This document shows positions 10,680-24,600 of a stretch of 64,000 nt of DNA, in pieces. The stretch lies in the NCBI RefSeq assembly GCF_020921035.1, contig NC_063156.1, positions 5,394,001 to 5,458,000 of the forward strand, read 5' to 3'. The stretch is from Rhodamnia argentea (Eukaryota; Streptophyta; Magnoliopsida; Myrtales; Myrtaceae). The position numbers and the translations under genes are program-made. The notes under the pieces are model-generated. The model saw only the letters and a program-made list of their open reading frames with translations. It did no database searches and was not told the origin of the DNA. Each line of letters opens with the position of its first letter. The stretch's first letter is position 1.

Positions 10680-11370
10680 ACTCTTGTGGGTATATGTAGA
10701 ATGCTCAATTAGCCCAGTAGCCCTCGAAAATCAATAATCAGAGGAATGCCCATTTATTTTCCCAACAGATGGTAATCACAGGAAAGAGTATCATAGCAAC
10801 ATCAAAGCGGGGGGTCTTCAAGGACACGAGCAACAGCCAAGCTATTTGGCCCAAAAAGAAAAACACAAAAACAAACAAGAAGCAGCAGTCAAGCTAAGGC
10901 TCAAGGGCAATCAAAAACGGAACCCCGGCAAAGCAAATACACTAAATTCGCAAATTTTACATCCCAAGGAACAAGGAACTTTGACCACTCAGTGACGATC
11001 AGATAGATCTAACGACTCCCATTAAGTTGCGAAGTTACACTTAGCGGGTACCCGACAGGAAACAAAGACCGAGATTCTAAGATCAAATGCTCGAACAGGA
11101 GCGGGAGAGTTTCCTACAGCAGCTAATTCGAGCAAATTAAGGAAAGCTCGATTAGGACGAATGAAATGAAATAACCCGCAAGGCAGAATGCTCGGTGGTG
11201 CGATGAAATTCAAGAGCTCCAACTGACGAGCCGAGCTCGAGAAAGACTTGTCGCTGAAATGGAGGCCGGAGAAGCGATCGAGAGATCAAAGCTTTCGCAA
11301 CAATTTCAGGTCCTTCTTCTGCTCTGCTGCTTCCGTGGGAAGATCAGGAGAGAGAGAGAGAGAGAGTGTG
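10680..11370 (-). promoter_or_regulatory. probable 5' leader and promoter of the GT14 gene
   Basis: Upstream sequence of the minus-strand GT14 gene. A (GA)n tract at about 11,349-11,366 reads CT-rich on the coding strand, as do the leaders of several other genes in this window. Near-start sequence to about 10,760 is shared with the dead copy at 4,500-4,640. No clear TATA box. Whether a leader intron is present cannot be decided from sequence alone. Confidence 0.4.
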
Positions 11371-14300
11371 GGGTTAGATCGTACGGACTACGGATGGTTA
11401 ATTACGTTGCTTTTGCTTTAATTGTTGGCAAAACGGTGATTTATTTTTGCGCAAATTACGTTGCTGGTCCCGAAGTTTCTTGTGAATTTCATTTTTGGGC
11501 AATTTGTCCAGGGAATTTTGCACTTTGCCCCCCTAAACCGGTTTGCCCGTGAATTTTACTTTTGAGTCAATTTGCTTCCCATACTTTCAAACCCTCCTCA
11601 ATTTTGCCCAAGTCCTCGCTCCTGATATTTTTTTTTATAGAAATTCAATCATTATTGAAGCATCTCATTCTATGATCATTATTGAAGCATCTCATTCTAT
11701 GTATTATTTTTGGACCAGTTATTGATTGCGTTGTATTTACTAAAAAAGTTCCCTTAATGTCAATACATGCATTTTTTTTTGTCAACCATTCTTTGAAATT
11801 CGATTGAAAGAAGTACTATAATTAAGATTTTAATGTAAATTTTAATGTTGGGTATTATGTATAAGTTGAGTAGTAAATTATTTATTTATCTGGAAAAAAA
11901 AAAGGTAATATGGATCCTTTCGTCGTAGCCGACTCAGGCTTTTCTTTCTTTTCTTTTCTTTTTTTCCTGTTGGAAGCCAACTCTGGTTAGTTGGAATGTA
12001 GGGTTGTCATTCTTTGATGATATACCAAATCGGTCCTACTAAACCTATCCGAGAATAAGGCGTCATGAAACAACACATGCTTGTAAATGAGCTCATCTTT
12101 GGGTGCAATTGAAAAAGGAAAGCTTTCTTTGGGGGCTAAAATTGGAAAACAGAACCCTAGCAGGGAGGTCCCCGGCTTTTGGGAGAATTAAAATCCTGGC
12201 AATTGGGCCTCCACGAAATCACGTAGACCAACCCTATTCAGCACATCTTCTTCTTGATGAGCTTTGTAGCCTTAGCCCATGTCTTCAAAAGTCCAACCCA
12301 AACCCTTACCCCCCCAAAAAAAAAAAAAAATCCATGCTTGATCTACCAACCACCTATGTGACCAACTATACTGATCATTTAGAGAATCCCTAGAATAAAA
12401 TGTTTGCGCAAACGGGGATGTGCAAAGCGCCCGTTCTTGACCCGTGTACGCACTCGGAGATTCAAACTGGGCTCGAATTTGCCGGAAGAGAGGCTGAATC
12501 TGATTTAATTTGATAAGGATACGGTTAATTCAAAATCGACACGACTTGACACGTTTCAGCTCGCTCTAATTAAAAAAAGCGAAACGATTTATCCGAAGCA
12601 CTCTCATGTGATAACAACACTAAGCTACAAGGTCGCGATCGAGAGAGATGAAAGAGTCGGGGCAAGCAATGATCATGGGGTAAAGATTGATCGCGAAAGT
12701 CGAGGATGTTCCCCCTGTTACATTATTCTAGTTGTAGCCTCTTACTCACTCTTAGGTGCACAAATAGGGCTTGGGAGGTCCATCATGTCATGTGAATCCC
12801 TTTTACTCGAAACTTTTAGCCCTTTCTGTCAGATTTTCACTCGACTTTTTTGAAAGCCTTTTTTTTCTTTTTCTTTTCTTTTTTTCTTTTCGACTGATGT
12901 GATTTGGCCGAGCTGTCGGAGAACCGGCCACGTATTCGAAGATTGACATTTTGCAGTGAAATCCCGCCGTCGATGTTGGCGACCATGATGAAATTGGTAC
13001 GGCGCAGATTCCTTGACTGGAGAGTAACTCGCGCCTCATGCATCATGACCGCTGAATTTTCGTGAAGTTGAGTAGAGCGGCTAATCATAGCCAGCGCCGC
13101 TCCGACAGTAATAATTGGTCCGTTTATTTCGCAAAAGATAATTAAACCAAAAACCCTTTTCATCATTTTAGACATGAATTATTATAAATAATAATTTTTT
13201 AATCAATTAATTATTTGAAGCGATACAAATAATCCTCCTTAAATCAAATATTTTTGAGATCATTTTTTTTTTATGAAATAAATAGAACTTTCATTTCTTT
13301 CATACACGATTGTTTACCTTGTCGACGTGTTATTCATCCCACTTGATTTTGCATTCGGTTTATGATAAATATTACTACCGTTGACTTTACTTATTAACAA
13401 CATCCGTGCCTTGTGGTCTCTAAGTGGTACTTTTATTTTCCGATGCTCCGGCTCCCTTTTTTTTGATCTATTTATTGGAACCTCAAATCTAGCTTGCCTT
13501 GTCGTATCGGTTGTAATTGCGTTAATTTGGTAGCGCTAATCTCGTGTAGGGAAGAGGGCACTAGCCTGTCTCTTGGCCAACGGAGCTCGATTCAAGTCGG
13601 ATACTACCAAATAGTGCATTGGGGGAACCCATAACAGGGCTTTGATCGAGAGACCTTGATTCGAGATTGCGCCGCACACTCGCTTATGCAATATGATTGC
13701 GAGTAATTGAGATCATTGCATTGGCCAACGTACTCAAACGAGCAGTGAAAATCACGACCGCTCATTCGCGGGAACTAACATAATAGAACGATAGTATAGT
13801 GTCAACTGAGCTGACATCTTTTTCAAATTTCAATAGTCACGGTTTGATGTACTTACTTCGCTTGGACTTACTAAAAAGAGAAATTTAAATATGAAACGGC
13901 GCCGCTAACTTTATATACAGGAACGAATCGACGCGAACCAATACGTTTTCACGATCAATTATTCGAAGTATGCCCCCTTTTTTTATGATTTATTTCCGTC
14001 AAAGAATCATAATCGAGGTGTTTCTAGGCCACTGCGAATCGACACGAATTGTAAAGCGAAATGCCGACACCAACTGTTGATCAACAGAAAAGGAGAAAAT
14101 GAAGGTGGGAAAAACACAGAATATTAGTAAATTACCAAATCGACCCCAGGGAGATTATGACCGGGGAAAAAAAAACAAAGGAAGAGAGAGAGAAAGCTGG
14201 CCTGGCACAATCATATGAAATTGTCCGAAACTAACGTGGGGTCCACGTTAGTGTGACGTCATCGGATTCTGCAATGTCCCAAGGATAAAAGGAAGAAAAA

Positions 14301-17300
14301 GCTGGGACGTAGCTGGAGGCCGCCGGATACGAACATCAAAAGCACCAATTCACAATAGTCGAATATTTGACCTTTATTAATAAATAATAACTAATCCCAA
14401 TTAAATTTAATTTGTTATATATATAATTATTATTTTTTTATTTGGCTTGCAATTTCAACAAGGTAGGCCAACAATCATTCATGAAAGCTTTGGAATATTT
14501 CCGAGTGGTCCTCTCGCTGGAGAGAATCCAATGTCGAATAAAAAGAATGGCTCATCATATTAATTAAAGGCGAGATTATTCTAATCGAGATACCCCTTTT
14601 CTCTTGATGAATCTCCGCTGCCACTGGCTATGCCGGAGAAACGAGAAAAAAGGTTTCGGGTACGAAAGCGATGCCGTCTCGGCACGTCAGGCGGAGCGAA
14701 GGAGCTCGTCTTTATCTCGATTTGAAACCCGCTCGCTATTGATCGCTAAGTCTGTCCACGCACAACGCGTGTGGGCGCAGAAAAGGGCCCGAATGGCGGG
14801 ACGTCGTGATGATCGCGATGTCACCGTAATGTTCCATGCAGAACACGGCTGTGTCGGGCGGGTTCGGCCACTTAATTACATTGCTAAGCAATCATCGATG
14901 ATGTAAATTCTTGTTCTTTTTCAGCTTCTCCGGTGCATTTTTCCAAGCTTGAATGTTCGAGCAGGCATCTGCTTTCCTTTCTTCCTTTTTTAAGTATAGC
15001 GTGTAGCTGATCTATGCCTTTGTTTTTAGGCAAACTCTAGTTTTTGCTAGCCTAGGTAGTTGAATATAGGAACTCAAAAGTGAGTAGGGGTGGGCACGGG
15101 GCAGGGATCGCATCTCCCTTCCCCCGCTCCGGCGACCGGAAGAGGGACGGGCCGGCTCCCAAGGGACAAATGTGCCCCGCCGAAACAAGTATAACGGTGC
15201 AATCTCAATTGCAAGTATTATGAATGGTAAAAAATATTTTGCAATCATGGCGGGATCCACTTATGATATTATGCCTATTATTCCACCGTTATACTGTCAT
15301 GCCAACATGTCTTATAGTGTTATGAGATATATAAAAGTCTCTTGTTCGATATATTGAGGATTTTTTTTTTTTTGAATAGATAGCTTACCTAATCTTTTCT
15401 TTATACAACTATATCATTTTTTATTTGGATAGTTAGTAAAAATTGGTTAAATCTATAACAAACCAATCAATAAGGGGTGACACAAGTTTTACCTTGAACC
15501 TTATTTTGGGATGATAGGAGGGTCGTATTTCGATGAAGCCATCGTTCTAATTCTAAGTGATGTGACGGTTTCTGATAGGCATAGCAATCAAACGAATCGA
15601 TATTAACAACGCTAATTAATTTCGACTCAGTGGAAATCACCTCACTAAATAATGAGGAATCGCAGAAGCTTAAATAATATTCGGTCGATCGTCTTTCGTC
15701 GATAGGGCAATACCGTCACCTATACTCCACAGATATTCGACAAGTTACCGTACTCGGATCCCCTGAAGACGTGCGCACGCTGTTTACCCGTGATGTGCTA
15801 CTAGTTAAGCTCCATCGGTTTCGGCCACGGCAGAAAAGAAGAAGAAGAAGAAGAAGCTTAATCTATAAGTACAATTCGTATGGTACCAACACAAAAGGTA
15901 TGAAGCGTGTGCTCATGCCTCGGATCGAGGATGGCATCTTCAGCAATGGCGAAGCGATGAAGACGAGCACGGATTTATGATTCTAAGCGCAGGCCAGACA
16001 AAGGAGTTTGCCACTGTCTTCTGGAGATCTGGACAAGCAAAGCAAAGCATTACTTTAATCAGCAGCTGCCGCAAGTTGCTGAGATGGTGTCCAAAAGTGC
16101 GGGCTCGTGGCACGAAAGTGGAGGCTATTCCACAGTTTAGTTTCCACCCTTATCAATGCATCCAAATCAGAATACTTTTCAACAAAAAGTTTGGAAAATA
16201 ATCGCAAGCGTTTGCTTCACGGGAAATTTGGAATTTGAAAAATATTTTTCGAAGAATGATTGGCCGCATCGCTTAAAATAAAAATGATTAAATGAAAAAT
16301 ATTTGGCCCACTCATGAAAATATATAGGCGTAAAAAGCTGTCGATAATGAAAACATTTTATGTTAACTAATTTCTCTAAGCGATGTAATCAATCATTTTT
16401 CGGAAATGGTATTCCAAATCTTAAGGGGTCCGTGAAATAAGCGTGTACTCTAAGTCAACATCGACAATGTTATGGAATTGTTTTTGGCTTGGCATTCCAA
16501 GCACTCCTGCATGTTAATGTGGTTCTCACCAGCGAGAGCGAAGAGGAGAAAACTTGCCTTGAAATGCAAGAATGCATGGATTCAATAACGAATCCGTCAG
16601 CAATTGTATTTTGCTAATGTTACATAGGGCAAACATTTTACGTACATTGGAATTTTCGTACGATGTTCTGCAAATGTTCTTGTATGTGTATCAGTTCAAT
16701 TGTATTATTTTTCCTATTAAACTATATCATGCTTATTTTAATGTTTTGCTGTATGAACATTTATTTTGCTGCTCGACGGGTGGTGATCATACCATGACAG
16801 ATAGCAAGATTTAATAACAAGTGGTTGAACGTCATGACAAATAGCAATAGTTCCCAACTGTGGTCAAGCCGTCCTCGCGACTAGCGGGTATGGAACTCAG
16901 GGTTCCATCGCTGATCCCGCCATGGAATTACCTTTAAGTGGAGGTTGTGCCGGGAGATCGTCCGTCGGGAATAGACGATCGGAGACGTGACAAATTCCTT
17001 CATAATAATCGTCGTGTGTATAAAAGTTTGTCTGTCTAGGTTCGACAGGCGGTGCAAGTTCATCGGTCGGTCAAATCCATCACCATCAATTAGGAAGAGA
17101 AGTTTTATCCCGAGTAAATTAAATGGTTCGTAACATAAGAATGGCATTGAAAATTAGTGTCTTTCCTTAATTTGGTTTTTAACTAGCGCAAAATTCGTAT
17201 GGAAAAAATTAAGACTTGCCCGACCTTTATCGTGGATTTCGAAATTCCCTTTATCTTTTCTCCATGTGTTTTCACATGTACGTTTCCTATAATTTCTAAC

Positions 17301-17985
17301 AAACATGAGGAAAATTGTTTTCTCCGCCTTTGTTGCGGTGGTCGCATGCGAAAAAGCCAACAACCGAGATGGCGGTCTCATTTGTCGCAAGGCTCGATAG
17401 CACCCGACACTCGTGCTTACCCACACACACAAAGGTAGGCGCATGTGTGCCCGCGCACACACACACATGTAGAGACAGAGACAGATCTCGGGCGACCGCG
17501 ATGCGAAGTCATTCGAGCAACGTCGACCACTACATGCGATAGCCATCTATGGTGCCGATCGTGGTGTCCGCCGGGCAGCATGGTCATCTACGAGGGCGGA
17601 AGTGACTTCTTCCGTACTTTTGTTCACCGTTTTCCATATATATATTTCCTATCCAGACTATATTCGGGATTTACCGCTGCGTCGAACGTGGCTTCAAATT
17701 AACCTTTCATGATCTCAGCCTCACTTTAATCCGTGCTACCAAACACAAACTGCAAAATTTGAAATCTTGAAATGCCAAGAGGTTCGTCTTTCCATCTCGC
17801 CAGATGATAGCGAAAGGGCCGGCCCTGGAAATCAGAGCAGCATCTGAAGCAACAAAAACATCTGTGAATTCTGCAAGACATATATATGTTTTCGAAAAGA
17901 TTTAAGGAGTACCCTTTTCGAAAACCTCGTCTCCTTCCCTCCGCATATCAATGAGATGCTCTGACCCCGAAGAACAAAAGACTAC
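11371..17985. other. long gene-poor interval
   Basis: About 6.6 kb without a gene I can support. It is AT-rich and contains poly-A/T and short degenerate repeats, a (GAA)n microsatellite at 15,837-15,856, CA/TG-rich simple sequence at about 17,421-17,468, and AT-rich repeat-like text at 16,195-16,440. Open frames here (for example 14,607-14,906) have no domain, no splice context and no protein-like character. A short palindrome with bZIP-type sites is listed separately. Confidence 0.5.
14230..14261. promoter_or_regulatory. ACGT-core palindrome next to a TGACGTCA site
   Basis: ACTAACGTGG and CCACGTTAGT form a perfect 10-bp inverted repeat with a 3-bp spacer (14,230-14,252). After one base comes the self-complementary octamer TGACGTCA (14,254-14,261). 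ACGT-core elements and TGACGTCA are classical binding sites of plant bZIP factors. No gene start is evident close by, so the function is conjecture. Confidence 0.35.
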
Positions 17986-18362
17986 TCTCTCTCTCTCTCT
18001 CCTCTCACCTCTCTCGTGTCATGTCATGCAGCAAGTAGCATTTAGCCCTTTCGGCCTTTAAACCTCTCTCTCTCTCTCTCTCTGTACAACCCCACGACAT
18101 TTGGTTTCTCTTGGCCAGCTCATTTCTCTCTCGCAGCGTTTTCCGCAACAGACGCCTCGTCGCTTTCTAGGGGTTTCAGTATTCATCGGCTTTTCGCCAA
18201 CGACGTCGCCCACGTCGCGTCTTTCGTTCCCTTTGACTCTTCTTCGATTGCTTCTTTGCGCAGCAGAGGGTGTCTGCCTGTTGGGTCGATCTTCTTCTTC
18301 TTCTTTTTGGTTTTTGTCGAGAGAGATCGAGAGGCAGAGAGAGAGAGAGGGGCTGAGGGGGG
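17986..18362 (+). promoter_or_regulatory. CT-rich promoter and leader of ULTRAPETALA
   Basis: Contains (CT)n runs at about 17,986-18,001 and 18,065-18,083 followed by pyrimidine-rich leader sequence and GA-rich stretches just before the ATG at 18,363. Such pyrimidine patches and GAGA-type tracts are common in plant core promoters and leaders. No convincing TATA box was found. Confidence 0.45.
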
Positions 18363-18590
18363 ATGGCGAATGGCGCGGTGGAGAGAGAAAGTGGGGGTGG
18401 GTCGGCGATGTTGTTCAGCGAGGACGAGCTGAGAGAGATGAGTGGAGTGAAGAGCGGCGAGGAGTTTGTTGAGGTGACGTGTGGGTGTACCAGCCACCGA
18501 TACGGCGACGCTGTGGGTAGGCTTAGGGTTTTCCTCAACGGCGATCTCGAAATCGCCTGCGAGTGCACTCCTGGTTGCCAAGAAGGTCGT

Positions 18591-18628
<38 letters not shown>

Positions 18629-21600
18629 CGACAGATAAAGTTCCGATTTTTTTGCATGTGGAGTGCGTGCGTCCGTGAGTTTGGTCCTTGTGCACGTTGA
18701 ATGTACTTCAAGTGTATGTCGATATGTCTGAACGAGTGTGATTTTTCGCGTGGTGTCATTGCGGTTTCTTGATAGGACCGTTCTGCACTAATACATATTA
18801 CTTGCTGGAGTTTGTCGCGGATGAAACACGGGCTTCTTCGATCGTCGCGGAGTTTGTATTGGAGGCGATAAAATGATGCGATCTGCATTGCACTGTCTTC
18901 TTCTTTTGCTTATCTCCACCTGTGGTTCTTGGGTGTATTTCTTTCTTCCCTTGGTAGTTCTGTTCTTGGTTTTCAACAGAGCGAGGCAATGTGGAATCAT
19001 GTCGCGTGGCACTTGCTTGATAAACGCAGTTTGATCGGTGTTGTCACGTTTTCGTGCACTCATTCTGACAAGTGCATAACTTAAAAGATTCAGCGAGTAC
19101 TCATTCTGACAGCTTATCATTTTCGAATAAGTAAAGCGTTCTCATCTTAGGAATTAGGTCAGGCTAAGTTTATGCCCATATTGTGGCTCCTTCATTCACA
19201 TCCTCAACCGGATAAGAGAAGCAATAGATGGGAACTAAATATCTTCTCTCCATTCCATGAAAGGCTTTGCCTTTATGCAGTCCTTTCTCTGAACAGGAGG
19301 ACTTGCTTCAGAGTTCGGAGCGAGTGATACAGAATCAATCTACCCGCTTTAACTCAAAGTTTGAGAAGTTAGAACGTCTATCATTTTGTGACAATCTCTG
19401 ACTGTGATTTTCCTCGTATGCAGTGTTAAGGAAAAGTTGAATGCTTGTGAATATTTGGATGTGGCATTCTCTAGTCTCCCTATGATTTTTCCTCTGCCTT
19501 GAGTGGTATCACTGACATATGAGTTTTATACACATAATATCACTAGAGAATTTTCTCAGTATTTTTGGGTCTTTGATAGCCCTTTTCTTAGATGTCAGTA
19601 GTCAATACTCAAATCAAGAGAGCCTGAGGTCTTCCTTTTTACGGTAGTGATTGTTTTTTGGTGATTCTAATGGATAGACAAGTTGACTCCTGCTGCATTT
19701 GAAAAGCATTCTGGAAGAGAAACAGCTAGGAAATGGAAGAACAATGTTTGGATCATGGTCAATGGGGAGAAGGTTCCACTGGCAAAAACTGTGTTGCTGA
19801 AGTACTACAATCAAGCTTCAAAAAATGCTAATGGCTCACACAAGTCCAGCGGAAAAGTTTGTCATCGTGATGAGTTTATCCGCTGTACCAAGTGCAACAA
19901 GGACCGAAGATTCCGTCTGCGATCGAAGGAGGAGTGCCGAGAACATCATGATGCCTCGTTGGATGAGAACTGGAAATGTTCTGACCATCCATATGACAGG
20001 TATGTGACATTATGGATGTCTCCATCGTCATGCCTTACTACCATGAAACATTTTAGCGTGTTGATTTGCTGACTGGGCTTAACCACCACTTGGGAGCTTT
20101 ACTGCTGCAACTGCTAGATATTGTAATTGTAAATTGCTCTGTCTAGTTTACTAGCATCCTTTCCATTTCTGTTCTGGAGCTATTGACAAGTATCTTCTAA
20201 TTCAACTGGTCAAAACACAAGTTTTTCCTTGTCTATGTAGCTAAGACAATTGTTGCTTAGTTGGGTCTGAAAGACATGATATTGCTGTGATTGCCAAAGT
20301 TCTCATGTGTTTCTTCAAGTTTAGAGTTTAGTTGGAGCGAATCATATTAGAAATCCATGTGCTGGGTATGACCAAGGTATAGATTCTTTCATTGTCTTTA
20401 TTGGAGCTAGAAGTAAAATAACCAGATTGTAGGTGAACTCACTGTGTCACATTTCTGTGCCAATGATGACAAAGAAGCCTGTAAGTTCCTGGATTTCACA
20501 AATGAATGGAATAAAGCACCTAGGAGAAGGTCTGCTCGACTGGAGCAGTGGAGGCCATGTAGTCTTCCTTGTGACAACTGACATGGCAACTGCATGGTAG
20601 GGTAGCATATACATCACTTCACAGGATAGAGCTTGAATTGACTGTAAGATTTGACTGTTGTATCTAGACACTATAGGTTGGAATATGCTTAACACGATGC
20701 TAAATTATAGACCATGATACACTATGGGACTGAAAACTTTTTTGATCATGAAATAGTAGTACAGTTACTATTTCATGCAAATTCTGATGGTTATTTTCAT
20801 ATGGGATGTTATGAACGTGGATTTGGCGTAGAAGATTGTTAGTATGCATTAACCAGATATATGGTTCACGTAGTGGATTACTAGTGGCATCACCTTTGTT
20901 GTTAGTTAAGCATTATATGATTTGACTTGTCCCCATGCTCGATACGTATGTTAGTGGGTTTAACTAAGTAGTCCACAGCATTAAATTTTTTGCTTGGATA
21001 AACTTCATCTACTATAATTTAGTTGAACTTGATAACAAAATAGCGTGGTGCACGTTGATTAATTGTCAATAACCATACTGGACTTAATAATCCTTGGTGG
21101 TGGTTTGGTTTCCCTGTACTACAATTCTACCAAGATATATACATGTTTGAGTTCGACGGACCATAGTAAACACTGAAATATTCAACATATTGTGTGCATA
21201 TGGGGTTTGTTCTCCATGGCATTTCCGACATTGTAGTACGTCATATGCGAGAATTACTGTCATGTGATGTTTCTGGCGTGGTGAACTGTGAAATGTTTCA
21301 GCTGCCATTATTCTCTATGTTTTTTTAATTCCATCAGATACTGTTTGTAGTTGGAAGGAGTTTACTTGTGGATGTAAATGGATAAGAGTGGCTTATGTAT
21401 TAAATGGGCACTGGGCATCTCTATGAACATTTAACTGTGGGCAAATTTATAATCGCTCTACTTATTGCTTTGCAGAATAAAATGCGATAATGACGAGGAA
21501 CGAGCAAGTCGCAGAATGTATAGAGGCTGCTCCCGCTCCCCAACCTGCAAAGGTTGCACCTCATGTGTGTGCTTTGGTTGCGAAATATGTCGCTTTACTG

Positions 21601-21656
21601 ACTGCAGCTGCCAGACATGCAGGGACTTCACAAGCAATGCAAGAGCTCAAGTCTGA
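18363..21656 (+). CDS. ULT1: ULTRAPETALA-type SAND-domain developmental regulator
   Basis: Three exons, 18,363-18,585, 19,678-19,999 and 21,476-21,656, join in phase to 241 aa, near the family's usual length. Exon 1 gives MLFSEDELREMSGVKSGEEF and the cysteine-rich start of the SAND-like domain (VTCGCTSHRYGDAVGRLRVF). Exon 2 begins DKLTPAAFEKHSGRETARKW and contains WKNNVWIMVNGEKVPLAKT. Exon 3 holds the C-terminal cysteine cluster (GCSRSPTCKGCTSCVCFGC, then CSCQTCRDF). Arabidopsis ULT1 and ULT2 are trithorax-group proteins that limit shoot and floral meristem size by countering Polycomb repression at loci such as AGAMOUS. ULT1 versus ULT2 orthology is not resolved; position favours the At2g20825 (ULT2) neighbourhood. 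The exon-1 donor is weak (GTCGTC) and sits beside a CT microsatellite. Confidence 0.9.
18594..18623 (+). repeat. (CT)n microsatellite at the ULT exon-1 donor
   Basis: An almost pure CT run starts 8 bases inside intron 1. Length variation here could change how the weak GTCGTC donor is used, because pyrimidine tracts bind splicing regulators. This is inference. Confidence 0.8.
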
Positions 21657-24600
21657 TGCATTTGATCTCGATATTGATCAGGTTTTCAACAGGATCCTCT
21701 TCATGCTGCTCCTTTTCGAGGAAGCTACAATTAACCAACATCTCTTTTTCCCGAAGACTTTCTTGAATTTGCCCACCAGCATTTTGCAGCATTGATGTAA
21801 TTGACTGGCTAAATCATGAAAAAACAAAGCATTTGTTTCTCCTCATCAGAAGTTTCTTTATGCACCGGCAGGGTTTTGGTATGCGAATCTGTTAGGCTGC
21901 TTAAGCTTACCTCGTTGTTGGGTCCCAATATAGTCGGAGATTATGCTTAATAAGTCACACTATGCAGCATCAAATTTGATGAGCAGGAGAAGATTTGTTG
22001 AGTAATCAAAAATGGACATGGATCAATATCCAGTGAGCGCATCTGTTTCTGATCTCATTGGGTGGTACGAACTTTGACCTTCCCATGGCATCTTTGCAGA
22101 CTGCAGAATCCCCAGGATTATGACAAACAACCGAATCTCCCCTGTAAACTAAGTAAATTCAATGATACGAAGAGGGCACGAGGTTTTTCTCCACTTGAGC
22201 AGGGACGAGAATTTGCACGCAGAGCATTATCTGTGGTTTAATTTCCTTCTGTCCTAGAAAATTCAGAAACCTGGGATTGTTGCTTGTTGGTGCCGATCGA
22301 TGAGCACCCTGTTTTTGTTTGTGTCAATTAAGAACGTCCATGAAGAATGTCCGAAGACTCTGAACTACGAAAACATCATACGGTGCCAAAGCAAATGCAG
22401 AAAGCAGAAGAGACAAATCGCTCTTGAGGATCATGAAATAGAATGTAGCATTACAGCTCAGAAGGACAAAGCTCGACAGGAAGCAAGCATGCATGCATTA
22501 AGTTTCCACTGTGTAGAGTCCATAAATTAACAGGATTCTGATGAAAGGAACTTGGTTTCCGCTGAGAAGGATAAAGTCTTCCTTGAGATTTTCATTGCTG
22601 ATATACTTCGACTGAACCTGAAGAAGTCTTGAGATGGAATATGCAGCAAGAGATAAAGGAAGCGAAAATCTGAACCCTGTACGGCAACTCGACTGAATCA
22701 CGCCAGCATAAATTCACGTTAATTGTGCAACACCAGCATACACGAGAGCTGGTTGTCTAAGAGCTTGCCTTTTTAAAATGGCGAGAGAGAGACATAGTAC
22801 CGTGTGCGTTTGTTTTGTAGGTTAACTATGGTGCTACTGCAAGCAGCTATATACGACGTTCTTGTTCCCAACAGCTGTTTGGCCTGTTGGCATTAGATCA
22901 GACTACTTTGTCGCCGAGTTCTGTTCCAAACGACGATCTTCTACTGCTTTCACATATAATTCTAACAGAATTAAAGGGTACTTGGTGGATTCGCAACCAG
23001 GGTTTTAGTTTTATCCATGCATTTCTAAAGCATAGGTTTATGACTCGCTGATGATCTGGAACAGACTGCGTACTCTCCCAAGCTCGATATTTAGTCTCTC
23101 ATGTGGTTTGGTAGATGAAGACCGAGCACATATTACTCTCGAGTGTCTTTTCAGGGATTCTTGTGAGTTTTCTTGGACGGAGCAGCTAGCTGAAGGACAA
23201 ATCTTTTCCTTTTATGTCGTTAATCTCCAAACCGTGCTAGATGGTCACCCATCACACGGCTTTCCTCATCTCTAGGCTTGGCAATCGCTCATGAATGGTA
23301 TATGGATCTCTTTTATTGAGCAGTTGCGGTCAGGTACTAGCATGAACGCCTAAGACGTTTTGACATAACATTTAACTTATTACCTCGAATGGCCTCGGTG
23401 TCAGCGGCGTCGTGCTGCACTGGAGTAATCCAATACGTGGTTCCTATGTGGCATGCTAGAGGGTCTTAAGTCATGCGTCTTCCGATCTATCATCAAATTT
23501 ATGTAAAGACACATAATTGGCAATTTGGCATTAACAAAGCTAGATCCAAAAGATCCCAGAAGAAGGATCTCTTCGAAGGAAACTACATTCATAGACAGAT
23601 AAAATAGGCTTCATGACTGAACAATGTGGACAAGATTATGCTCGGACAGAGAACTAACCGAAACAGTAAGTCCACCGGAGTCTGCATGGTTATAGCCAGA
23701 TGATCAAAGTGATGGCACCATAGGTAATCAAAAGTTTGTGTCATACACAGTGATATGTAGAAATTTTTCATAGACTTTGTTGTTAAAGGTGGTCTAATAT
23801 TTTCCCGGGACCACATAACTAATTTGACTTAGGGATCTTTGCAATGTGCAGGGCTGGTTAGGGTGGGGCGGCTAGGGCCAATCTGTGATAGGTACTTAGG
23901 GGTGAGCTCGATTCGATTAGGAATGGTGAGAAAGATTTCAGAAACATATACTAGACCGATCTGATATTGAAGGCAAAGAGTAAAATGCAGCTAAGAACAA
24001 GCAGAAGTGATCATGGAGACTTAACCATCCGATCCTAAACCGAACTTCGATAGTCAATCTAAACCGAATCAAACCGAGAACTTCCGCTCGGTTCAAACCG
24101 GCCAATAAGCTACCCGACTTCTGCTTCTGCAAGCTCTTTCTGTGCTGTCATTTGCGGTATGCGAATTGCAGGATTTCACTCAAGGCGTTTTTATTAGCTC
24201 CAGCCTCCCTCCCTATCGAGAGCTGCACACAGCTGTAACATTTCATTCACTACACGGCACGTATCCATAAATGCAGCATTGAAAATTAGTGAAGAAAGTC
24301 AAAGTCGAGAGGTTTCATTTTCTACGAATATCTTAGGCTTTTTGTATTTTCTCATTAATTTATTTGTATTTTGATTGGAGGGTTAGTGCATGCAATTCAA
24401 TTCCAGTCGTCATTAAACGAAGAGGGTGAGGGAGGAGCGACGGGATAATGGGGTTCCATGCCGCTCGCCGGCTCAAAAGTCAACTCTTGGTGCATTGGTC
24501 AACCGAACATATTCATAGTCAACTGTCTAGTAAATGAGGCGGTTCTCTGCGAAGTTCAAGATTCTGGGTGCAAGCGTGCGTGAACTGTTTTGACATTCTT

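Noticed and set aside
14607-14906. 100-codon frame on + in the gene desert
   Set aside because: Arginine-rich translation typical of GC-skewed chance frames; no domain, no splice or promoter support.
22101-22241. Open frame on + ending in REFARRALSVV, mildly protein-like
   Set aside because: Only 46 codons, no ATG, no clear donor partner and no recognised family; could be chance in 3' flanking sequence of ULTRAPETALA.
23897-24110. Complete hAT element beginning TAGGGGTGAGC
   Set aside because: Only the left end and AACCGAA-rich text are visible; no inverted right end or duplication, so kept as a possible fragment only.
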